NCBI GenBank assembly: GCA_022059125.1
Contig: JAEUWY010000013.1
Coordinates: 62,001 to 126,000 of the forward strand
Origin: Corynespora cassiicola
Lineage: Eukaryota; Ascomycota; Dothideomycetes; Pleosporales; Corynesporascaceae
Direction: 5' to 3'
Length of the DNA stretch: 64,000 nt
Shown here in pieces: positions 8,884-18,728 of the stretch. The position numbers and the translations under genes were made by a program. The notes beneath the pieces are model-generated. The model saw only the letters and a program-made list of their open reading frames with translations, did no database searches and was not told where the DNA came from. Each line of letters opens with the position of its first letter. The stretch's first letter is position 1.

Positions 8884-11800
8884 AAATACGGAAAAGAAAA
8901 CTAAAACTAAAATATATACTGAAAGGAGGAGTATGCGTAAATCTTTGGAGAGTGAAATAAAGCAGAATCGAAGTTCTTCAAAGTCCGTCGGGAGCGGTTC
9001 AACCCCTTGCTACACGGAATGCTCGGAAATATGCAAGGCTTGCCCTAAATTCGCGCGGATAGGCACGGTTCTATTTCGATTGCAGCAGGTGGGCCGGTTT
9101 CTTGTCTTTCAAGAAGGGTACTAGTTCCATGCCAAGCATGTTCTAGATCCTCCAGCATCTAAGGATGATAGAACCATCTAGCCATCCTAGCCTTAATCGG
9201 AAGCCTTATCTTCTTGCGCGTTCCTGGAGGGTAGAATTATTTGATTGAGGAAAGTGGAATTAGGTATCTCAGAGACCCTCTGGGCAAATTGAGGTTTGAT
9301 GGAGAAAGAAATAGAGTGTCAGATCAAGATTGCAAAGAAAGCGGTAGGTAGCCCCAAAAGTCTCGGCGATGAGTCTGAAGGCTGTGTGCAGTAATTAAAA
9401 TATTAGAATCTACGATGTGCTTCGTTAAACTTGTTGACCATTGCATTGCGTGACCAGCATAGCTGTGATGTGACTCCCTTGGAGCGTCAACCGACTATCC
9501 TATATGTGAGATGCCCTGGCCAGCACAGGATGCGCAAGTAGAGATCTATGAAAACCTAGAGAAACTAATGAAGCCATCATTCTTCTTTTTCACGCTCATA
9601 ATCAATAAAATTTAATACGAATCTTTAATTTATTAAGAAGATGATTGTGTGGCTATATTGTTTTACGGGCTTGGCCGGTAGTAGATGCAAACATACGAGC
9701 CAAGAAAGTGACCACACTAGAGAATAGATCTTTCATTATGAAACGCAGATAAATCAAAACACAATAGACAGGATATTATACATAAATAGAGATACTTTGT
9801 GATTGTGTACCCTCAATTCTCGGCCTTAGTTAAAGAGAAAGGAATCTAGTAGAGCAGATTGTACATTCTGCAAACCTAAGGGCCCTGCAGGAGAATAAAA
9901 GCAGCAGACAATCACTTGCACAAAAGCGTTTTCCGTTCCAAGCCATTGTAAACGAGTAATATATGTTATCAGAAACACTAGACTCAGTCAAGGTGGAACT
10001 AAGTCGCTCGAAGGTACTAAGTAGAGCGAGATGTTTCCAGAAGTGAAAGAGAGAAGGCGCTGGTTTTCCTTTTTTTTTGCACTAGTTTGATGAAAGCGGG
10101 CCTACCAGGTGTAGTGAGACGTAAAAGGAAAGTTTTGAACAGGAAAGCGCTAGGTCATCGCAGAATCGGGGTGAGAACGGGCAATTGATGAAACTAATAC
10201 GAGATAACAGTCCCAAACGGTAAGGTATATTGCGATTTCTCTGCGATGGGATGTTATGGTTTATCAGTTCTTCTGGAGCTAGATTATAGGCCAAGGAGTT
10301 GAGTCAATCAAGTGTACAAAAGGGTAAGATGGGCATGGCGGTCGATAAAACGCTAGATACTGTGGCTGTAGAAGCGGTCAGAAACAGCAAGCGAGATACA
10401 ACATAACATTTTTAGAGAATGGATCGGATTTACGACATCAGTACTCGCTCTGCATCTTTTGCTGCATGTCCAGAATCCTTGGAGAAATACGATCGATGGG
10501 GCATATCTTATCCATATCCATGCAGACACCAAGGCGAGCTCACACCGATGGCCATTCCTGGCTATTTTTGTGGGCATTATGCGTCTAGTTTATAATGCTA
10601 CAGTTTGGGGACGCATGTCCAACGCCTCGGCCGGAGAGTTTTAGTCAAATTTTGCCCTATTTATTCACCTGACTGAACTCACGTCCGCCCTGGAATCAAA
10701 CGAGCCATTGTCTCAGACCTCTCAAACCAACTCAATAGATGAAGCAGATTGTGACCTTCTGTGTCTTCTGGTCATACCGCAAATCAATGTTGATTGAGTC
10801 TCTAGCTCGCGATTGTCGCTTAGTGTTCTGGCCCCCCGCTGGGTAGCTACAAGGAGACCCGACGACTAATAGCATCTAGCGTTGGAAAACCGATAGTTTG
10901 TTGAACACGATTATTTGTCTTTGAATGTCAGAACTTTGGGAGTTTCAGATTTATAAGAGGGTGCTCCGCAGCTAGCCTCGTGATGGCAGTAGTCGATCTG
11001 AAGTCCAGATCAAGAGGCCGGGGTATACATTATGCTCGGATGCGGTCCCCAGACTGGGCTTTGGCACCATTAGGATCACAGCACCCTCGATGAATGCGCA
11101 AAATCGATGAACGCTCTGGGCGCGCCTCTTATTGGCTGACTCGCAGACGCGCTATCACGATTGGCTGGCATGCACGACTGTCGTCCAAGCTCCGACAATG
11201 ATTCGGAGAGACTACGAGAAGCGCCGCAGCCGTGGGCACCAGAGTGCGTGATTAGATATATCCGCTAGATCTGTTTAGTATGGGCAGACCCTGATTTAGA
11301 CGTCAGCCAATCAAAAACACCCATCAGCGGGTCGGCCAATGAGCTAGCACACATGGCGGGATCATCAATCCCATACATCTACAGTGGAAGCCGTGCGATC
11401 CCTCCACTGCCCGGGCTCGCACAAGAACTGCGCTAAGATAAAAATCTGAACACACGAATGGTCACTCACTGTGGGGCCCGCAGGTAACGACTCGTCCCCT
11501 GGAGTCACTGCTTGCGAGGACTGACCCAACAAATGCGAACGCGCCCGGCTGGGTTGCAGGCGCTACCTCTCTCCTCAGGCCAGGTGTGTGAAGGGTACGG
11601 CATTTGGCGCGGAGGAACAATCCCTTCGGCTGCTAGCAAATGGATTTTGAGAGTTAGCAAGAACTTTTTCTCACTTTTGACATGGGTTTCCTGTGACATT
11701 CTCGTCCAGCTTTCAACAATTGGTTGAACATTGCAATGGCCCATAGCCCAATAAGATTTGTCATGTACGGTAAGATTAGGTGTAAAGTACCGAGGAACAT

Positions 11801-12218
11801 AATGGGCCGACACCTCCTAAAATATGGTCGCTTTGCAAAGTGGTGTAAAAGGTAACGCTTAAACCTGTACGTGCCGGGAGAAATATTCACAGTCAGCATC
11901 AAACTGTACTGTAGGCAAGCATCCACTGAGAAATTGGTTCATACATGGCTGATGACTTTATGTATACTTAACATGTAGCCGTTTTCGTAGAAAAGTGCTT
12001 GTCTGAAGTGAACAGTCGATATTTCATTATATCAACTTGATGGAAGGAACTTGGGTGAGCATTTCTTGAAGTTAGTGCCTACAAAGTTATCACTACGATG
12101 ATTCAACGAGCCTTCCAATAGATCAAATTGTTTGTTCGAGCTTCGTTGATGACAACTATTAGTAGCTACCAAGTCCGCAAGCTGTGGTATAGAGGCTTCC
12201 AAGTTTCTGATTCTAAAT
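8884..12218. other. Long gene-poor stretch
   Basis: AT-leaning sequence with only scattered short frames on both strands (the longest about 100 codons near 11505-11813). I found no domain, no splice-linked exon series and no RNA gene. About 11030-11490 is richer in G+C than its surroundings but contains nothing identifiable. Confidence 0.5.
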
Positions 12219-12386
12219 TGTAGGCGTGGGGAAGAAGAATGAGGATTGAGTTGATCGCTCTAGATAACTACCGCTCTGTACTTATATCCTGCATGGACTA
12301 GGGTCTGTCTGAAGTGCGTGGGATAGTAGGTTTCATATACCAAAAGCAAACATACCACAACTATGCTAGTCACGTGAAGGTCAACA
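12219..12386 (-). repeat. 168-bp dispersed repeat, copy 2 (probable solo LTR)
   Basis: The cleanest copy of the family: 168 bp, TG...CA ended on either strand, about 95% identical to 1041-1208. The minus strand carries a TATA-like ATATAAGTACAG. The flanking pentamers (TAAAT left, CTTTT right) do not match, so the insertion duplication has decayed or the edges are slightly misplaced. Confidence 0.75.
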
Positions 12387-12919
12387 CTTTTGTTTGGCAG
12401 AAGACGAGTTCTTGATTTAATTAACACATGTATGATATATAAATAGCCGCAATACAATCGTTCATTTAGACCTAAATTTAACTTACCAATATGTTCTTCT
12501 TTGCTCACATGTTACTGAGACATGTTCCATCACCAATGATATTTCGCACGATATATTGAAATTTCCAAGTCTTGTGCTTACCTCAAATCCCCGCATATTT
12601 TGTTAAGCCCAATCTAGAAAATGAACATCAGCGGGTAGGCATGCGGTTTTGGTGACTCTAAATACTGCAAATGGACAAGATCACATAAAAAAGGTTATGT
12701 TTTCTAGGCAGAGTAAGAACGGGGGACTTGATAGCCCACCCACTAGTAGAAACGGAAATTCCGTTTCTTTTATTTTGCGAATGCCGTGTCTCCAGCCCTG
12801 CTTCCTTGGAGCAATTGTCTTGGATATTTTTTGTCGCTGGAATTTAATCGTTTCCATGGCCTTCGAGCTTATCCCAGCCAGATCCATCTCGTTCCCAAAC
12901 GCTTGTGACGTGAAAAAAA
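12387..12919. other. Intergenic
   Basis: Short overlapping frames on both strands between the repeat and the 3' end of the homeobox gene. Nothing supportable. Confidence 0.4.
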
Positions 12920-14832
12920 CTATGTTCGCCAAAAAAAATTCCCACGTTCGTGGTAGATGCCGTGTACTTGACGGTGATGGAATATTGCTTGGGCCAGATT
13001 TCTAAAGCGCTGAGAACAATGGTTGATAACTGAATCTTCAAATACACTGCTGCAGGGAAACTGCCCATTTGCATCTGGCTGCAAGTCAAATCTGTGCTTG
13101 ATTGATTCATCTGAAGTGCTTTCCGAAAGCACACCTCCTGGCTCTTCAAGAATCCACTTGTCCATCTGCGTCCTTCTGTGAAAGTGGTCGGCTAAGTGTC
13201 TGCGCGCGTTGTTAGTAAAGGCCCTCCATACCCCTCTGTATTACAATAAGAATGCGATTCTATTCCGGTAATACTAAAAATAAGGGGATGTTTCGCATGA
13301 AACAGTTGATTTACTTACTCGACACGCGTGGGCCAGTCCGGTAGTATTACCCCACAAATGCCGCATACCAGTGTTACAATTCGCTTAATAGGACGACACC
13401 AATCCTTGATGGATTTTGGTGCCAGGCATCCGTGGACTTGGCTAATATGCTGGATAAGTTTGTCTTTGCGTAAAAATGCTCGCTGGGACTCTGGCACGTC
13501 AAAGCAACTGGAGCAATTGTGTGTGTTGAAATGATCGTCGCCTGGCTTCGCTTCTCCACAAAAAATACAGGGCCTATCTTGGGCGGGTCCTTCCGGCAGG
13601 CAAATCCATTCCTCCTGTGGAAAGTGAACTGATTCCTCATGGCGGCGCCAATCATACTTCTGTGCAAAGTCCTTAGTACACCACGTGCATTGATACGTCT
13701 TGTTAGGATCGGGGGGCTGGCGAATCATAGTACTGGATGCCGCGCTTAGCTCTGGTGGCCTCTTTCGACCGCGGCGGGGTCCTCGACTGTTAAGGGAATC
13801 GACACTAATGGAGGAATCAGAAGTCGAACTGATGGCATCTTCTTTCAACGGGAACGTTTCTGTGGATCTCGATGGGCCTCGATCTCTGATGGATGGGTCA
13901 GAGGGACTCATTGAAACTCCAACTGTATATTCTGATATACATTCTTCATAGCGCCAGTATGAAAGGAAGCGCTTTGAAATATCTTGTCGAGTATCATAAT
14001 GGCCAGTGATATCCATGCCGATGTTGTCAGCATTCTGGGATAGCGGAAAGAGCGATAACTTCCTTGCCCTTGCATTTGCAAAAAAAGTCCGTATCTGTTT
14101 GGCCGAAAGTCCTGTATGACCTGCCAGACCTTCAATCTCACTCCGGGGAAGGTATGGGTTATTCTTATGAATTTCAAATTGCGCTTGAAGCAGCCGTTTG
14201 GCCCTGGGTGGGATTCTTCTCTGCTTCTTCTGTCGGCTGTTCTCATCTTCTTCCAGAATATACCACGATGCGCCAATCATGGTTGCAGTGGTAGACGGCA
14301 AGGTAGTCATAGGCATGCTCCTATACGGACTGGGCGGCATAGTTTTTGGAGTGAGGTCCGGCCATTTTGCCTCTATAGAATATATACCATCAGCAAGAGG
14401 AAGCCAATTGTCGGTCAAAGAACAGAGTTGCTGGTCTCGACTAAAGATCGGCTCAGGGCAAGGGTACCATTCTAGAGTTGTATCGTTGTCTTTATGGAGC
14501 GGACTTGACAAGTTAGCACGTGAAAATGAATAGGATTAGAAACCGCAGCTAAAATATAGCTTATTTAATGGATGGTTATCCATGTACTCGACACATTATA
14601 CAGAAAATGCCGAGGTTTGCCATCTACCAGACTGATGAGGATTTGAGACTCACATCGTGCCTATACTGTCCGCTTGTGCAAGCGCCAAATTTCCATCTGG
14701 TGGAGTATTCCAAGTCGCCTCATTGGGATTCAAGGTTGCCCAGTCCGCAATCCCGACCTCAACACTGGATGCAGCGCTCACTCCATCCCCAAACATCGCG
14801 CGGGGCTCTTTGTCGTTCGGAAAGATATCCAT
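12920..14832 (-). CDS. Homeobox (KN/TALE-like) and C2H2 zinc-finger transcription factor
   Basis: Three-exon model: 14832-14654, 14503-13319 and 13199-12920, giving 547 residues. Intron 1 (14653-14504) is GTGAGT...CAAG with a perfect GCTAAC branch site. Intron 2 (13318-13200) is GTAAGT...GCAG and joins R-V-E to H-L-A-D-H-F. A homeodomain lies at about residues 152-208, with the helix-3 signature RTFFANARAR and the NPYLP turn of KN-type domains. A classical C2H2 finger is at about 331-353 (YQCTWC...RRHEESVH), followed by a second Cys/His-rich segment. The combination is known in fungal regulators; the target genes are unknown. A Ser-rich acidic linker separates the domains. The 3' end could carry a further exon. 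It is a nuclear DNA-binding protein by domain content. Confidence 0.9.
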
Positions 14833-15811
14833 CGGATGACACGTCTCGTCTAAAGCGAGCAGCCTTGGTGACCGTGGAAATTACACAGTAGACGACTGAT
14901 CTATAAGGAATCAATGAGACATCGGCTACCCCTGCGTTCTCCCGCCCTAATCATCATGAAGTTTCTACTGGGGAAAAGCATGACTAATCCAGATTAGTAT
15001 GCCTGTATATCGTCTGTGCAGAATTAATGCACACCCTGGGCCAACGCACACGGAACATAAAAACGGGTTAGGTCTATCGAGTCGCAAGGAGTCAACCTAG
15101 TACTAGCTCATGAGCACGCTACATGCGACAGCACTCACCTTCAAGACACAGGGAGCTGCATCGAGTGCACAAACAACCTCCCTGTACAAGCAAGCCTCGG
15201 CAAAAATATCGTCTACTGTATAGTGACCTTCACCTTGAAAACAAAGCACGCGGCTGATCACAGCGCCGAGTGTGGCGGATTAAAAATGGCGTAGACGGAA
15301 GCCAAAGCTGCAACCAATAGCGCCGTGCAGGCCCTTAACGAGATCTGAGACGATGTCAAGCTATTGTAGAGGGCCGTCCGCCAGTCAACCACAACCGCAA
15401 AACAGGCGCTCAGCATAGTGAAAGGAAAAGAGGTAGCCGCTAGAGATTCTATCACAGTGGGAAAGGGAATTATAAGGATGATCCGAGAGACGAGGGTCAA
15501 AGAGTAACAGGGGCAAAAAGGAGGTCCGGCCTCCTAGGCTGGTACCCCCCAAAAAATCCCTAGTCATATAAACTAACAGAGCTTGCTCCTCAGTAGCAGC
15601 ATAGGCCTTGCGGTACATAGGATGCACAGAACCTCAACCTCTCAAAGTGCCATCCGTGAAAAACACAATATAAGACCGCCAATCGTAAGGACGGACCTAC
15701 CATACAGAGCCTATGAGAAATGAACCCATATGATCTTGAGACCCATGAAGAACAAGCCTTGTAACAGAGCCGAAACGAGAATCCAGGCAAAGTAAAGACG
15801 GTCTCGTCGAA
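14833..15811. other. Intergenic with membrane-like open frames
   Basis: Minus-strand frames at 15258-15500 and 15385-15627 contain hydrophobic stretches but could not be joined convincingly. They may be the remnant of a small membrane protein. Confidence 0.3.
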
Positions 15812-16575
15812 CTAATTCAAGGGTGAGGAGACCTTAGTATCGCAAGGGCCAGTAGCAACCAGGGTTGAGGCACTATAATAGTTCGCAGTCTTATCGTTAA
15901 GTCGCGGACCGAAGTGGCGGAAGTATTCCGGCACTTCTTCTATACCGATTGTTGCACTGGCAATGAAACTCGGAGCAGCTCGGCCGCTACGGATTAGTTG
16001 CACCAACTCTGTTGCGCGCTGCGATTGCAGAGTCATGCAGCTGCCCAAAGTCAAAGCTTCGCACCAAAACAGAGTTAGAGGCATTCGAGTTGTCCTCTTC
16101 TCGAGGTAGACCCCGACAGCTCCAATACCGCCATGTTGCGAGGAATGATGTTCAAGCTGGCCTCACCCTGCGCTTATACTGCCTCATATCCTAGACAATC
16201 TATTTTGCGAGTAATTTCGTTTGATTCCAGAACCAAGATTTGCTTTCACTAACCGATGTGGCTGGCAATCAATTGGCATAGCCCTTATGCGCTCTGCAAG
16301 ATCAAGACAGGCTCAAGTATAATTCATTGAGGACCCCTCCAACGCGCCACGAAGTACTGCGTAGTATGCGGCTAGGAGTCCAACAGGGCCCGCACCAAAG
16401 ACTACTGCCTTGCCGCTTGGTGTAAGTCCAGCAAAGTCAAACACATACTTTTCAGTGGCAAAAGTTTGAGATATCAAGAGATATCCCCTGATAGTGGTGT
16501 GATTTATACTTGCATTGACCAGAATTGGGGTAAATCTGTTGTCCGTAATCGAAACTCGAGCGTATTGAGCCATAG
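15812..16575 (-). pseudogene. Relic of a zinc-type alcohol/formaldehyde dehydrogenase
   Basis: Minus-strand fragments line up in order with the C-terminal two thirds of the medium-chain dehydrogenase family, closest in memory to glutathione-independent formaldehyde dehydrogenases. At 16313-16573 the NAD-binding Rossmann motif VVFGAGPVGLLAAYYA is intact, preceded by a D-F-A-G-L-T-P-S-G stretch. Between 16085 and 16312 the sequence keeps LDLAERI and GGIGAVGVYLEK but with several stops. At 15812-16084 it keeps the tail motif GRAAPSFIASATIGIEEVPEY. The N-terminal zinc-binding half could not be found upstream. Stops of the TGA/TAG type in otherwise conserved blocks suggest decay, perhaps by C-to-T changes. 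Confidence 0.75.
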
Positions 16576-17263
16576 GAACTTACTTTCCTGAGTGTTTATC
16601 AGTGATTACGACGCCCAAGAATATTTCGAAGGCCCTCAAAAGAGTTAGGCAGGTCAGAGCCAAAGTTGAAGTGACAATGTAATCGCCGGCTTGTAGATTT
16701 CGGAGAGCATCGCTGATTGGCTCGAAACACGGGACGCCGAAGACAGGCCGGACTTTTGGCTTTCCACCTCCAGTCTTGAAGAGGCCTGCAAGTCACAGCT
16801 CGAAGTCATTTTCGACAATCGTCCGTCCGAGGTTGCAGCTGCCGGTTTTTTCGATTTCACGTTTCGGATGCATGCTATCGGGGGTCTACGTGTGCTACTA
16901 GCGAGCCATCGTTTTTATTGAGCGCTAAAACCTGCTGGAGCTGGCAGTTTGCAGATCCAGGGTCTGAATGGCATGTGGAGATCAGGGTGTGGCTACCTTC
17001 ACGGTGTCCGACGTGGCGGCACAGCCCGTCATCGAAAACTGAACTCTGACCTCCAGCTGCCAGTCGCACCGCCACATGCGTTATAATAAGCTACTCTGCT
17101 CCGAATAGTCTACTTTGCGCCTCCTATTTTGTTGGAGAGCTGGGAAATGGGCTCCTCCCAGGATGGTGCTGGGCGGAGCTAGTTCACCTGCAATCTATTT
17201 CTGGATCGCTCGCGTATAGGAATCCCCTGCCCACCGCTAGCCTGCACAGCACATGCAGCGACA
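16576..17263. other. Intergenic between the dehydrogenase relic and the MADS-like gene
   Basis: Fragmentary frames only. Part may be the unrecognisable 5' half of the dehydrogenase relic; the right end must hold the promoter of the gene at 17264. Confidence 0.35.
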
Positions 17264-17745
17264 ATGGCCGTCCGCAAGGCGACGAACAAAGTCCACAACA
17301 AGAAACTGAGGAGACGGCGCGAAGGCCTCCTGACCAAGGCGTACGAGTACGGCGAGCTGGATGGAGTCGAGCTGGCTCTGTTCATTCGCTATCCAAAGCG
17401 CGGAGAGTTTTACTACTACACATCGAAGGAAGGACTGCCCTGGCTCCGAGATGTGGAAGAAAAGGCAAGCCTCGTATCGCATCCTTTGCCGAGCCCGCTT
17501 TCTAATCGAAACAGATGGCCCATCCCAAGGCGAAGAGAGAGTGCACCGAAAACGTGAAGAAAAGAGTGGAGGAGACGCGACGAAAGCAGAAGAAGCTGAG
17601 GAGTGTGTCGTTATGGAGAGAGGAGGCCAGCGATTGCCATGAAGATTCGCCTAGGGCCGTGCATGCAGATGCTTTCCCGGAGTTTCTGCTTGACATAGCT
17701 ACCCTCAAAGCGTTGCTGAAAATGCGACTCAGAGTCGATGAGTAA
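17264..17745 (+). CDS. Small MADS-box-like protein
   Basis: Two exons, 17264-17464 and 17515-17745, giving 143 residues. The 50-nt intron begins GCAAGC, ends AACAG and has a TTCTAAT branch site, so it is a GC-AG intron; splicing is phase 0. Residues about 5-55 resemble a MADS (SRF-type) DNA-binding domain: basic KKLRRRREGLLTKAYEYGEL, then DGVELALFIRYPKRGEFYYY, matching the RxRxGLxxKAxEL...DVxxAL...GxxYxY pattern. The C-terminal exon is basic and then Leu-rich. It is much shorter than Mcm1/SRF-type factors and lacks a recognisable SAM or K domain. It is probably a nuclear DNA-binding protein. The alternative is a chance similarity of a basic helical protein. Confidence 0.75.
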
Positions 17746-17888
17746 CAAGGTGCGACACACGCAAGGAAGAAGACTGCCGTGATTGCTAGATTGGAAAAGG
17801 TCTCGCTCGTACTATAGACAACTACGTATCAGGATAGTAAACGGTGGCTACCTAATGTAGAACCACGATAGCACCCACCCTGTCCCCT

Positions 17889-18580
17889 CTATCGATAGTT
17901 TCCCTGAGAGATGCCTGTTTCCCTTCCCCACCGCCGTCTCGTATCTATCAGCCTTCTCACCGCATCCTCCGATGGCTTTGTCGACGAAAGTACGCAAGGG
18001 GGTTCCTCCAGTATGGTAGACAGCCCAGCCTTGTCTCTGAAAGCCAAGTCGCGCGTAGAGCCAGCGGACAGCTCAGCACGCCTGGTCGCGGGAGCCTCGC
18101 ACGGAAGCTCCGATGCATAGACTTGAGGCTGGGTGTTCTCGCTGGGACCGCCGATATGGTGGTAGTGGTGGACCTCTACGACGAAGACATTGGAGCGGGA
18201 AGAGTCCGCAAGCAGGGCTTTGATTTTGGCGCATCTTGAACAGATGTCTTCATCAGCCGTCTGCTCGCTTCGGATCTGTCGGGAACGAGAAGACCGACGC
18301 CTGCCGCAGAGCGAACAGACGCGCCTTTCGTGGGAGGATGGATGGCTTGGGCGCGGGCTTCTAGCAGAATCCATGTGTTTGGTGATTGTGGCCATGCTTT
18401 GGCTGGTGATTGAGGGTATATGTAGCCGTTTGCTGCCCCAACAGCCTCCGAATGAAGCTGCTCAGCACCTGTCGTTCCGTACCTTGGTCGCCTATGCCGT
18501 TTTCTCACGCGAGCTTTCTCGCCGACAGCACCCAGAGTGCCCTTTCTGGGTCCCTTGAAGAGAGCACCAAACGAGGCCAT
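17889..18580 (-). CDS. Small basic protein with two CxxC pairs
   Basis: Two exons, 18580-18483 and 18432-17889, giving 213 residues. The 50-nt intron is GTACGG...GGCAG, phase 2, with a CTGAG branch-like site. The N-terminus (MASFGALFKG then many Arg/Lys) is strongly basic. Cys pairs lie at about residues 72/75 (CSLC) and 97/100 (CSRC), spaced like a zinc ribbon or treble clef. The C-terminal half is Ser/Arg/Glu-rich and probably disordered. No family was recognised. An alternative start at the ATG of the second exon (18395) would give 168 residues and keep both CxxC pairs. It is transcribed divergently from the RING-patatin gene with only 148 bp between start codons. Confidence 0.7.
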
Positions 18581-18728
18581 GATGCTAATTATACAATGAG
18601 TTACCGCAGACGCGTGCGTGCAAGTGGCCCAGTCCATGGACCGGCCCATGGCCCAGATGTGGTATCCTTCTCTCACTACATAACATCAATCCTCTCTCCC
18701 CAGCTCTCCCAACAAAGCCTGCTCCACC
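18581..18728. promoter_or_regulatory. Short divergent promoter region
   Basis: 148 bp separate the ATG of the minus-strand CxxC protein (18580) from the ATG of the plus-strand RING-patatin gene (18729). The patatin side has a pyrimidine-rich leader (CCTCTCTCCCCAGCTCTCCC), common upstream of fungal genes. Co-regulation is inferred only from the spacing. Confidence 0.5.

Noticed and set aside
12649..13005. Plus-strand frame of 118 codons
   Set aside because: It overlaps, in antisense, the last exon of the homeobox gene and has no domain.
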